From the NCBI GenBank assembly GCA_016719165.1, contig JADKAJ010000005.1, positions 124,001 to 188,000 of the forward strand: a stretch of 64,000 bases of DNA, read 5' to 3'. A model generated the notes under the pieces. It was not told the origin of the DNA, did not search any database, and was given only the letters and a program-made list of their open reading frames with translations. Origin of the DNA: Chitinophagaceae bacterium. Its GTDB lineage: Bacteria; Bacteroidota; Bacteroidia; Chitinophagales; Chitinophagaceae. Shown in pieces: positions 17,860-26,622 of this stretch. The position numbers and the translations under genes are program-made. Position 1 is the first letter of the stretch. Each line of letters starts with the position of its first letter.

Positions 17860-18515
17860 TATACTCTCATTATTTTTTCAAACAACCCATTTGTATAATC
17901 CTGGGCAAAACAAATAATATTATTACCGGTAAATTCTTCTTCCTTGTGCATAGTTGTTATTACGACCGATCGCATGCCTGCTCTTTCGGCTGCTTCGGCC
18001 CCCTTGGGAGCATCTTCAAATACAATGCATTCATCGGGTCGTACACCCAGTAATTCGGCGCATTTAAGAAATGTTTGCGGGTTGGGTTTACTTTCCTCTA
18101 CATCATCTGCACTGATAATTACATTAAAATAGTCGTGTAAGTGCAGGCCATCCAACACAAAGTCGACATTGAATCTTATAGCTGCTGTCCCGATCGCCAT
18201 CTTTATATCTTGTTGTTTGGCTTTTTCGAGAAAATCATCAAGCCCGTTAATGAGTTTTAAAAAAGGCCTGAAAGCTTCCTGGTATTTTTTTTCTTTATTC
18301 AGGCTCATCGTATTTTTTTCATCATCAGAAAACCTGCCCGGTATTACCCTTTCAATTACTTCTGCATTTTTCCCATAACACTGCATTTTGGTTTCATGCA
18401 TAGAAATAGTTACTCCGAGCCGGTTAAAAATATCATGCCAGGCCCTGATATGATAGTTCATATCATCGATCATAGTGCCGTTTAAATCAAATAAGAATGC
18501 CCTGGTATTTTTCAA
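17859..18515 (-). CDS. HAD-superfamily hydrolase, beta-phosphoglucomutase-like
   Basis: A 218-residue HAD protein with a helical cap. Motif I reads FLFDLNGTMIDD, motif II IGTAA, and motif IV FEDAPKGAEAAERAGM. The second acid of the usual DxD motif I is Asn, while the nucleophile Asp10 is kept; this residue normally acts as acid/base, so activity may be altered. Sugar-phosphate phosphatases of this group often sit in pentose operons, where they can clear harmful phosphorylated sugars. Placement immediately before araB suggests ribulose- or xylulose-phosphate housekeeping, but the substrate is unknown. Confidence 0.8.
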   Translation of the reverse strand: MKNTRAFLFDLNGTMIDDMNYHIRAWHDIFNRLGVTISMHETKMQCYGKNAEVIERVIPGRFSDDEKNTMSLNKEKKYQEAFRPFLKLINGLDDFLEKAKQQDIKMAIGTAAIRFNVDFVLDGLHLHDYFNVIISADDVEESKPNPQTFLKCAELLGVRPDECIVFEDAPKGAEAAERAGMRSVVITTMHKEEEFTGNNIICFAQDYTNGLFEKIMRV

Positions 18516-18666
18516 GTGTCTGGTTATTTATCGGGTTTTTAATTTTTTATACATTTTTATTGAATATTACGGTACCAGTTTTGTCTCTGCGGTAAAACCA
18601 AGTTCCTGATTTTCTTTCTGTTTTCAGGAAGTATAAGCTATGCCTGGTAATGTATTATTTCCTTTT

Positions 18667-20205
18667 TCATTTTAAGTCAAGCACCACTACACTGAACGGC
18701 GGTATATTTAAACTCAGTTTTGAACCTTTTAATTGTGCCCCATTGAATACACCCGGAACAATTTTATTAGGGTTATCAAAGCTGTTATAATTCTGCAGTT
18801 TGTCCGATGTCAGAATTCTTCCGCTGACTGTTTTATAATTTGCTCCATTGACAGTAATACTTAGTGTTTGTGTTTTGGCCGCATCAATATTTACCAGTGA
18901 AATATGCGTTACACCATTTTTATCTTTTGAAGCTGATGCAGAAATAGCGTTTAAAGTATCATTTCCAAGAATATATTTATTGCTATTGACTTCAACCGGC
19001 AGGTGGAGTGCATCCTGGTGTACATTGTACATCTCCATCACATGATAAGTTGGTGTAAGTATTAGTTTTTCTTCTTTGGTCAATATTACAGCCTGCAATA
19101 CATTAACGATTTGTGCCAGGTTCGCCATCTTTACCCTGTCGCAGTGGTTATTGAAAATATTTAAACTGATTCCGGCGATCATTGCATCCCGCATGGTATT
19201 TTGCTGGTAAAGAAATGCTTTATTGGTTCCGGGTTCCACATCATACCAGCCTCCCCATTCGTCCACAATCAGTGCAATCTTTTTTTCCGGATCGTACTTG
19301 TCCATCACTTCGCTGTTACCGGCGACCATTTTTTCCATACGCCAGGCTTGTTTCATCGTTGAGAAATATTCATTTTCTGTATACCCGGTCGCTGATCCTT
19401 TTTTATCCCAGTTGATAACAGAATAATGGTGAATAGAAACCCCATCAAGCATTTTAAGCGGGATATCCCTCATTAATGCTTCTGTCCATTTAAAATCTTC
19501 CCATCCCGGGCCAACTGCTATCCGGAACAATCCTTCCGAATTTCCGTAGCTGGTCATGAATGTCGCATATTTTTTATACTGGTTAATGTAATAATCAACA
19601 GTCATATGTCCGCCACAGTCCCATGATTCATTGCCTACTCCCCAGTATTTTACCCCCCAGGGATTTGTCCTGCCGTTTTTCTGACGCCAATCCGTAAGAT
19701 CGCTGGCACTATTGGCATGATTTACATATTGCACCCATTCAGCTGCTTCCTGAACGGTACCACTTCCCATATTGACAGCAAGGTAAGGTTCAGCACCGAT
19801 CATTTCACAAAGTTGTAAGAACTCATGGGTGCCAAAACTGTTGTCTTCTCTTACGTTGCCCCATGCTACATTTTCAATATGCCTTCGTTTTTCTTTTGGT
19901 CCTATACCTTCTTTCCAGTGATAATTATCGGCAAAACAGCCACCCGGCCAGCGCAGTACGGTTGCTTTTAGTTTTTTTAATGCATTCACAACATCAAGCC
20001 GGATACCATTTTGATGGACAATTTTTTTATTGTCTTCACCTACATACAGTCCTCCATATACACAACTGCCCAGGTGCTCAGCGAAATGGCCGTAGATATT
20101 TTTATTGATAGTGTCTTTCCCTTTATCTGCATTCAATACAATTTCATTTTGCGCCATTAACAGATGTGTACTGAATACGCCGGTTAGTAGAAATAAGATT
20201 CTCAT
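18667..20205 (-). CDS. GH51 alpha-L-arabinofuranosidase, secreted
   Basis: A 512-residue protein with a signal peptide (about 1-18), a TIM-barrel and a C-terminal beta domain. YGHFAEHLG and RWPGGCFADNYHW are GH51 hallmarks; the acid/base is E193 in VGNESWDCGG and the nucleophile E316 in VDEWGGW. It removes arabinofuranosyl groups from arabinoxylan or arabinan oligosaccharides with retention of configuration. Its start overlaps the GH3 stop by four bases (ATGA), so both enzymes are probably made together. The 151-base gap downstream, before the HAD gene, is the longest in this arm. Confidence 0.94.
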   Translation of the reverse strand: MRILFLLTGVFSTHLLMAQNEIVLNADKGKDTINKNIYGHFAEHLGSCVYGGLYVGEDNKKIVHQNGIRLDVVNALKKLKATVLRWPGGCFADNYHWKEGIGPKEKRRHIENVAWGNVREDNSFGTHEFLQLCEMIGAEPYLAVNMGSGTVQEAAEWVQYVNHANSASDLTDWRQKNGRTNPWGVKYWGVGNESWDCGGHMTVDYYINQYKKYATFMTSYGNSEGLFRIAVGPGWEDFKWTEALMRDIPLKMLDGVSIHHYSVINWDKKGSATGYTENEYFSTMKQAWRMEKMVAGNSEVMDKYDPEKKIALIVDEWGGWYDVEPGTNKAFLYQQNTMRDAMIAGISLNIFNNHCDRVKMANLAQIVNVLQAVILTKEEKLILTPTYHVMEMYNVHQDALHLPVEVNSNKYILGNDTLNAISASASKDKNGVTHISLVNIDAAKTQTLSITVNGANYKTVSGRILTSDKLQNYNSFDNPNKIVPGVFNGAQLKGSKLSLNIPPFSVVVLDLK

Positions 20206-22817
20206 AAAATTGAAATATTTGCAGTTATTACATTACTGGTAGTTTTATTCTTTACACCGGGTTGCCCCCCGCCAACACTCACCTGAATGGTGCCTTTAGG
20301 CTGATACATCTTTCCATTACTATTCACCAATAATAGCTGTTCTGGAGTCAGCTCCAATCTTATCGTTCTGCTCTCCCCGCTTTTTAAAAATATTCGTTGA
20401 AAACCTTTTAATGCTTTCAGCGGTGCAAGATTTGTTTTATTCTGATGTGCCAAATACAACTGCACTACTTCTTCGCCATCCTTTTTTCCGCTATTGGTAA
20501 CCCGTACTGAAACCGTTATATTTTTCCCGGTTTTAACAGAAGCCGGAACGTTCAGCCTGTCATATTTAAAACTACTATAACTTAGTCCATACCCAAAAGG
20601 ATATAACGCTTCGCCTTTGAAATAACGATAAGTTCTTCCGGACATATCGTAGCTCATGAAAGAAGGGAGGTCACTGTCACTCTTATAAAAAGTAACCGGT
20701 AAACGGCCAGCGGGGTTATAGTCTCCAAATAATACATCAGCGATAGCTGTTCCGGCACTTTGTCCACCGTACCAGGCATTGACAATGGCAGGAATATTTT
20801 CGCTTTCCCATGGAGTTGCGATAGCACTGCCTGTCATCATCACAAATACTACTGGTTTACCGGTAGCTTTCAGTGCTTTCATCAGTTCAGTTTGTACAGC
20901 AGGAAGTAAAATACTGCTTCTGTCACCACCATTAAAACCAGGTGCATTGACAGGCATTTCTTCACCTTCCAGTTGCGGAGAGATACCTCCAACAAATATG
21001 ATGGCATCTGCTTCTTTTACCTGGCCGGCTACGGCAGTAAAATCTGTACGGACGAAATTGCCTGTCTTTAATGATACGCTGGCATTATCATCGCCCTGCC
21101 AGTATTCCAATACAAGGTTGTATACAGAATCTTTTTTTGCATCAAGCCTGAATGTTTTTGCCCCCCATCGGTTACGCAACCAGGCATTGAGTACTTCTAT
21201 GCCATTTATGATTAATCTATATCCATCATCTGCGTCCACTTCAAATGTAACATTCCCATCAGCGATCGCCTTGAAGTTGGTCGTATACCTTGCTGAAAAA
21301 TTAGTAGCTTTTAAACTTCCTGCTATGATATCTCCCCGCTGCCATAAATGATCAACAGCAGCTTCATGGGCTACCGCTATGGGAGCACCTTTTATTTCAC
21401 GGTTATCAAAGTATTCTGCTTTGAATCCCTGTTTGCCCTCCCAGGTATATTGATTGCTTAGGTCCGTATATACTAATAAGGTGTCATTGGTCAGGTTAAT
21501 AGCTTTCTGATAAATGATTTCTACGTCTTTACCCAACTTTTCCCGGATGCCCTCCAGCACCGTTGTAACTTTTGAGGGAATACCATTGTAATTTCCCAGT
21601 ACTGCAATCCGGTTGTCGGCATTCGGGCCCAGTATAGCAATCTTCTTTATAGTCTTTTTTAATGGTAGTGTATTATACTGATTCCGTAGTAAAACGATAG
21701 ATTGCCGGGCCATCTTTAGAGCATGTGCTTTATGGGTTGCACTCTCCAAAACGGAAGAAGTTGTTTGTGCATATTTCACCATTGATACCGGGTCGAACAT
21801 GCCCAGGCGATAGCGGATCATAAATAATCGGTTCAGTGAAATATTGAGTTGTTCTTCTTTGATCAAACCATTTTTCACAGCTTCTGTGAGTGTTTTATAA
21901 ACTGTCTGGCCACATTCCACATCTGTGCCATGAACCACTGCGTCTACGGCTGCTACCGTGGCGTCTTTATGTGTTTTATGATAACGAAAGAAATCATCTA
22001 TGGCCCAGCAGTCGGAAGTGACATATCCATTAAATTTCCATTGTGTGCGGAGAATATTATTCATCAACAGGTCGTTTGCACAACAGGGTTGGGTATTCAC
22101 TGCATTATAAGCACACATCACGCCGGCTACCTGAGCATCAACGACCAGTTCTTTGAATGCAGGTAAGTAAGTGTCCCATAAATCATACGCCGTTGGATTG
22201 AAGTTGTCGGAGTGTCTTGACGGTTCAGGACCGCTATGCACTGCGAAATGTTTGGCACAGGCTGCAGCTTTAAGGTATTTTGGATCTTCACCCTGCAATC
22301 CTCTTACAAAAGCTTTTGCCAGCATTGCCGTCAGAAAAGGGTCTTCACCATAAGTTTCCTGGCCGCGGCCCCAGCGGGGATCACGGAAAATATTGATATT
22401 GGGTGTCCAGTAAGTAAGTCCCAGATATCTCTCATTTGTTCTGCCGAGTTCAATTGCTTTATTGTGAATGGCTCTTCCCTCCAACGCAGAATAATCAGCC
22501 ATTTGGTATAATGAATTGGTATCCCATGTTGCTGCCATCCCAATGGCCTGCGGGAATACAGTAGTGCGAAATGGAGTTCTTGCTACGCCATGCAATACTT
22601 CATTCCACCAGTCATAAGCGGGGATACCAAGTCGTGGAATAGCTGGTGTGGCATTCAACATTTGGGCAACTTTTTCATCGAGTGTTAAACGATTGACCAC
22701 ATCATTTACCCGTTGTTCAAAAGGTAATGATGGATTCCACATAGGATAAGAAGTATAGTCCTGTGCGGAAAGATTACTTGTCAGGAAAACGATTACGATT
22801 GAACGAATTATTTTCAT
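20202..22817 (-). CDS. GH3 beta-xylosidase/beta-glucosidase with PA14 insertion, secreted
   Basis: An 871-residue protein with a signal peptide (about 1-18). The order is a GH3 N-terminal barrel (about 30-350), an (alpha/beta)6 domain interrupted by a PA14 domain (about 460-590, KAEYFDN and ADDGYRLIING), and a C-terminal fibronectin-III-like domain (about 750-860). The nucleophile is D269 in YVTSDCWAIDD, and KHFAVHSGPE belongs to the sugar site. RPWG-type and NALH-type motifs of bacterial beta-xylosidases are seen as RDPRWGRGQETYGEDP and YDWWNEVLHGV. It probably cuts xylo-oligosaccharides to xylose. Glucosidase activity is possible. Confidence 0.92.
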   Translation of the reverse strand: MKIIRSIVIVFLTSNLSAQDYTSYPMWNPSLPFEQRVNDVVNRLTLDEKVAQMLNATPAIPRLGIPAYDWWNEVLHGVARTPFRTTVFPQAIGMAATWDTNSLYQMADYSALEGRAIHNKAIELGRTNERYLGLTYWTPNINIFRDPRWGRGQETYGEDPFLTAMLAKAFVRGLQGEDPKYLKAAACAKHFAVHSGPEPSRHSDNFNPTAYDLWDTYLPAFKELVVDAQVAGVMCAYNAVNTQPCCANDLLMNNILRTQWKFNGYVTSDCWAIDDFFRYHKTHKDATVAAVDAVVHGTDVECGQTVYKTLTEAVKNGLIKEEQLNISLNRLFMIRYRLGMFDPVSMVKYAQTTSSVLESATHKAHALKMARQSIVLLRNQYNTLPLKKTIKKIAILGPNADNRIAVLGNYNGIPSKVTTVLEGIREKLGKDVEIIYQKAINLTNDTLLVYTDLSNQYTWEGKQGFKAEYFDNREIKGAPIAVAHEAAVDHLWQRGDIIAGSLKATNFSARYTTNFKAIADGNVTFEVDADDGYRLIINGIEVLNAWLRNRWGAKTFRLDAKKDSVYNLVLEYWQGDDNASVSLKTGNFVRTDFTAVAGQVKEADAIIFVGGISPQLEGEEMPVNAPGFNGGDRSSILLPAVQTELMKALKATGKPVVFVMMTGSAIATPWESENIPAIVNAWYGGQSAGTAIADVLFGDYNPAGRLPVTFYKSDSDLPSFMSYDMSGRTYRYFKGEALYPFGYGLSYSSFKYDRLNVPASVKTGKNITVSVRVTNSGKKDGEEVVQLYLAHQNKTNLAPLKALKGFQRIFLKSGESRTIRLELTPEQLLLVNSNGKMYQPKGTIQVSVGGGQPGVKNKTTSNVITANISIL

Positions 22818-22923
22818 ACGCTTTAGTTAATAAATAAAAACTTTTTACATCACTCCGTGGCCGGAGTAATTTAAATACTTAGGCCCGTACATGTTCAATG
22901 GGACGGTAATTGCTCTATTTAGT

Positions 22924-23958
22924 TCACAGGTAAGGATTAATAACCTGAATCCTTCCATCTTTGTCGTAAGTCAATTCAGTTACTTTAACAGATCTCAGGT
23001 GCGTAATGCCTTTTGATAAGCTGGAATCATGATAAAATAAGTACCATTTGCCATTGAATTCACAAATGGAATGATGGGATGTCCACCCAACAACTGGTTC
23101 TAAAACTCTTCCTGCATACCGGAATGGGCCGTATGGATTATTGCCAATGGCATAACATAGGAAATGAGTATCACCGGTGGAGTAGGAGAAGTAATATTTG
23201 CCGTTATACTTATGCATCCAGCTGGCTTCAAAGAATCTTCTGTTAGTATCTCCCTGCAAAAGGGGTTGATTATTTTCATCGAGTATGACTAAGTCTCTCG
23301 GTGCTTCCGCAAATTCTAATAAGTTACTTGCCATTTTTGCAACTTTGGGGCATAATGCCGGTTCGTTAGCTTCCGGCAAAAATGCAAATGGACTTTCTGG
23401 TTGTTCAAACTGAAAAATTCCGGTTCTCCATCGCTGTAACTGGCCGCCCCAGATACCGCCGAAGTACATATAATAACTACCGTCATCATCTTTGAATACG
23501 GCAGGGTCTATAGAAAAACTGTCTTTAATAGCTTCAGCCTGTGGAGTAAAAGGGCCAACTGGAGAGTCACTGATTGCAACGCCAATACGGAAAATGCCAT
23601 CGTATCCTTTTGCAGGAAAGAATAAATAATAAGTGCCATCTTTTTCTGTGGCATCAGGTGCCCACATTTGCTTTTCTGCCCATAGCACATCTTTAACATG
23701 AAGTGCCAAACCATTATCAACTGCTTCGCCTTGCGGAGTGTCCATAGAAATTACATGATAATCTTCCATGGCAAAATGGCTACCCAGGTCATCAAATGCA
23801 TCACCAGCATCTATATCGTGTGAGGGATAAATATAAATTTTCCCATTAAACACATGTGCAGAAGGGTCGGCAATGTAGATATGTTTTACCAATGGTTGCG
23901 ATATGGCACGTTGATTCAGATTTTCAAAGTCAATATGATTAATCAGATCTTCAGGCAT
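22924..23958 (-). CDS. Cytoplasmic GH43 beta-xylosidase / alpha-L-arabinofuranosidase
   Basis: A 344-residue single-domain GH43 enzyme without a signal peptide. The triad is visible as D31 in IADPSAH, D151 in FSIDPAV and E244 in FFEASWM. Unlike the GH43 at the end of the arm it lacks a C-terminal domain. It lies 46 bases after a GPH-type symporter gene, a pairing known from xyloside transporters with intracellular xylosidases. It therefore probably cuts short xylo- or arabino-oligosaccharides after import. Whether it is a xylosidase or an arabinofuranosidase remains open. Confidence 0.88.
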   Translation of the reverse strand: MPEDLINHIDFENLNQRAISQPLVKHIYIADPSAHVFNGKIYIYPSHDIDAGDAFDDLGSHFAMEDYHVISMDTPQGEAVDNGLALHVKDVLWAEKQMWAPDATEKDGTYYLFFPAKGYDGIFRIGVAISDSPVGPFTPQAEAIKDSFSIDPAVFKDDDGSYYMYFGGIWGGQLQRWRTGIFQFEQPESPFAFLPEANEPALCPKVAKMASNLLEFAEAPRDLVILDENNQPLLQGDTNRRFFEASWMHKYNGKYYFSYSTGDTHFLCYAIGNNPYGPFRYAGRVLEPVVGWTSHHSICEFNGKWYLFYHDSSLSKGITHLRSVKVTELTYDKDGRIQVINPYL

Positions 23959-24004
23959 CGCAGTTATTTGGTTTTAATACTACAAATTAAGTTTACATAA
24001 AAAA

Positions 24005-25456
24005 TCAGTTTCGCCTTGCTTTTAAGTCGCTTTCTATCTGCACTTCCATTTTTTTATTGATCTCATAAAAAAACAGTAGTGCTGCACCAACCAGAAAAGG
24101 GATAGCAGGAAAAATGCTTACGAGCATTTTAGTGCCTTGTATAGCCGTTTCTGTTTGTCCCGTGGTATTATTTGGTATATAGTCATATAATCCCAGCAGC
24201 CAGGTGAGTAATGAACTGCCGATAGTTAAACCAGCTTTTAATCCAATCATCATGGCGGAAAAAATGATAGCTGTTGCCCTACGGTTATTTTTCCACTCAC
24301 TGAAATCAGCTACATCAGCAATCATTGCCCATAATAAGGGTATAGTGATGCCATAAAAGAATCCATGTAAGATTTGCGAGATAAACATTAGACTTACCGA
24401 TTGCGGAGGGAAGAAGAAAAAGAGAACAATGAATAATGTTGATACTACTAATGCTATTCCAAAAACATCTCTTTTGCCATATTTATCAGCAAGTGGTTTT
24501 GAAAGCGTAATGCCGATGATCATACAAATAATTCCGCCTGCATTAAATAAACCCAGGCCTGCGGAAACAGGGTCTTCACCAAAAAAATTGATGCCTGCGT
24601 TGGAAAATCCGTTCAGTACTGGACTGATCAGTTTAGCGAGACTTTCCTTGTCAACATAGTTTTCAAAATAATAAACATAAGATCCGCCTTTCATGGCCAG
24701 TGTTATAAAGACCAGGAGAGTAAGTACCAGCATGATAACCCAGGGCTTATTTTTGCCAAGATCCTTCAAATCCTGTCCAAGAGTAGACTTTTGTTCCGGT
24801 TTTGGGACAATCCTTTCCTTTGTTGTCAAAAAAGTGATAATCAGCATAACGGTGCCTGTTATAGAAAGCCAGGTAAATACCTTTTCCATTCCAACAGCCA
24901 TTTGTTCAGGCCTGTTACCACCACCGGCAGATTTTATTATAGCGTACATGAATACCTGTACAAAAAACTGCGCAAACATCACCGCTACAAAACGATAGGC
25001 AGACATACTGTTTCGTTCTTTCATATCGCCGGTTATTACCCCACTCAGAGCAGAATAGGGAAGGTTGTTTGCTGCATAAAGTAATAACAGCAGTGTGTAA
25101 GTAACTACTGCATAAATCATTTTTCCTTTATAGGAAAAATCGGGAGTAGTGAATGCCAATAGCGCAATAACCCCTAATGGTATTGCAGTAAATAGTATCC
25201 AGGGTCTGAATTTACCCCACCTGGATACAGTTCTGTCTGCAATTGCACCAATGATGGGGTTAAATCCAAATGCAGCAATTAGGCCAACTGTTAAGATGAT
25301 GGCAGAAGCGTCATTTGCCTTGAGCCCATATATATCGGTATAGAAGTAAGCAAGGTAGGTAACAAGGGTTTGAAATACCAGGTTTGCCGCAAGGTCACCT
25401 AAGCTGTAACCTACTTTTTCAAATACCGACAATTTTTGGGATGTGCTGTTGCTCAT
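24005..25456 (-). CDS. GPH-family (MelB/XynP-like) pentoside:cation symporter
   Basis: A 483-residue, 12-helix MFS protein of the glycoside-pentoside-hexuronide group. Signatures are GYSLGDLAANLVFQ near residue 12, IIGAIADRTVSRWGKFRPW near 64-82 (cation-site and loop 2-3 motif) and LADKYGKRDVFG in the second half. Such carriers bring in disaccharides or xylosides with H+ or Na+. It lies between the GH10 xylanase and a cytoplasmic GH43, so xylobiose or arabinosyl-xylose import is a reasonable inference. It is a second entry route beside the SSS symporter of the plus arm. Confidence 0.9.
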   Translation of the reverse strand: MSNSTSQKLSVFEKVGYSLGDLAANLVFQTLVTYLAYFYTDIYGLKANDASAIILTVGLIAAFGFNPIIGAIADRTVSRWGKFRPWILFTAIPLGVIALLAFTTPDFSYKGKMIYAVVTYTLLLLLYAANNLPYSALSGVITGDMKERNSMSAYRFVAVMFAQFFVQVFMYAIIKSAGGGNRPEQMAVGMEKVFTWLSITGTVMLIITFLTTKERIVPKPEQKSTLGQDLKDLGKNKPWVIMLVLTLLVFITLAMKGGSYVYYFENYVDKESLAKLISPVLNGFSNAGINFFGEDPVSAGLGLFNAGGIICMIIGITLSKPLADKYGKRDVFGIALVVSTLFIVLFFFFPPQSVSLMFISQILHGFFYGITIPLLWAMIADVADFSEWKNNRRATAIIFSAMMIGLKAGLTIGSSLLTWLLGLYDYIPNNTTGQTETAIQGTKMLVSIFPAIPFLVGAALLFFYEINKKMEVQIESDLKARRN

Positions 25457-25475
25457 GTTACTATTAGTTTAAAAA

Positions 25476-26618
25476 TCAAAACCCTTTTTTGGTATTTTCA
25501 AAATCCTTTTTTGTTTCTATTACTTTGTAGAAAGCAGGTTTAGGCATGAATTGCCTGTCAAATAATAACGGGTAGTTAGTTCTGCCTCTGACGGGCCAAT
25601 CATTCAGCCAGCTCTGACCATCATTCACTCCCCAGAATGTTACCCTTGTTATTTTATCCTTATGTTTTAAAAATAGATTAAACAGGGCCTGGTAATCTTT
25701 GGCTAATTGTTGTTGTACACTATCCGGCAGCCCGTTTACATATGGATTGAGTGACGGATCATTTTTCATCCGCTGGCTTATATCAGCGCCCTGGAAATTG
25801 CGGGGCAGCACTTCAATATCCAGTTCTGTAAACATCACTTTTAAACCAAGTTCGGAATATTGCAGGATACTTTCTTCAATATCTTTCAACGGGACTTTAC
25901 CAACATGCCAGTGACCCTGTATACCCACACCATCAATACGAACACCCGCTGCCTGCACTTTTTTGATCAGTGTAATGCAGCCTGCCCGTTTAGCCGGTTG
26001 TTCATTGTTGTAGTCGTTGTAATAGAGCTCTGTAGCAGGTGAAGCCGCTTGTGCTAAACGAAATGCTTCGGTAACAAAATTATCTCCCAGTTTATCAAGG
26101 AAAATAGATTTACGCATCGTACCATCTTCATTCAATGCCTCGTTTACCACATCCCAGGAGAATAACTTTCCGCTGTATCGGCCGGCAACCGTGTTAATAT
26201 GATCGGTGAAGAAGGTTCTGAAGGAGTCAACACTTTGGATGTTGCGGGCAAAGGCCGGCAACTGGCTATGCCAGATCAGCGTATGTCCGTTGATCTTTAT
26301 ATTATGCTTTTCCCCGAATGCAATCATTTTGTCAGCAAGGTCAAAATTGTAGGAGCCCCACTGCGGGTGAATGATTTCAGCCTTCATGATATTCTCCGGG
26401 GTTGCCATATTGAACTGTTGAGAAACCAGGGTCGCAGCCCTGGGATCTTTTTCTTCGATCTGCTCTGTATTTAAGGCAGTGCCGATAGCAAAATCATTTT
26501 TAAACACTTCTTTTAAAGAAGGTATTGATTGTGCGGATGAGTTTTTTTGACTGCCTGCGCAAGAGACCAGCAGTAAACTGACGCCGCATAGTGCCGGAAT
26601 AAATAATCGGTTTATCAT
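25476..26618 (-). CDS. GH10 endo-1,4-beta-xylanase, lipoprotein
   Basis: I choose the start at 26618 (MINRLFIP), giving 380 residues with a lipobox at Cys20 (LLLVSC); the longer frame from 26684 would run into GH115. The GH10 barrel shows NGHTLIWHSQLP, acid/base E160 in WDVVNEAL, WHVG and nucleophile E265 in FTELDIE, and ends with TFWGVNDGQSWL. It cuts the xylan main chain. As a lipoprotein it is probably surface- or periplasm-anchored. It starts 4 bases after the GH115 stop and precedes the GPH symporter by 19 bases. Confidence 0.95.
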   Translation of the reverse strand: MINRLFIPALCGVSLLLVSCAGSQKNSSAQSIPSLKEVFKNDFAIGTALNTEQIEEKDPRAATLVSQQFNMATPENIMKAEIIHPQWGSYNFDLADKMIAFGEKHNIKINGHTLIWHSQLPAFARNIQSVDSFRTFFTDHINTVAGRYSGKLFSWDVVNEALNEDGTMRKSIFLDKLGDNFVTEAFRLAQAASPATELYYNDYNNEQPAKRAGCITLIKKVQAAGVRIDGVGIQGHWHVGKVPLKDIEESILQYSELGLKVMFTELDIEVLPRNFQGADISQRMKNDPSLNPYVNGLPDSVQQQLAKDYQALFNLFLKHKDKITRVTFWGVNDGQSWLNDWPVRGRTNYPLLFDRQFMPKPAFYKVIETKKDFENTKKGF

Positions 26619-26622
26619 TATT

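Noticed and set aside
18603..18630. Inverted repeat TTCCTGA...TCAGGAA between GH51 and HAD genes
   Set aside because: The stem is 7 base pairs with a long loop and no T-run on the transcribed side, so it is not supported as a terminator or operator.
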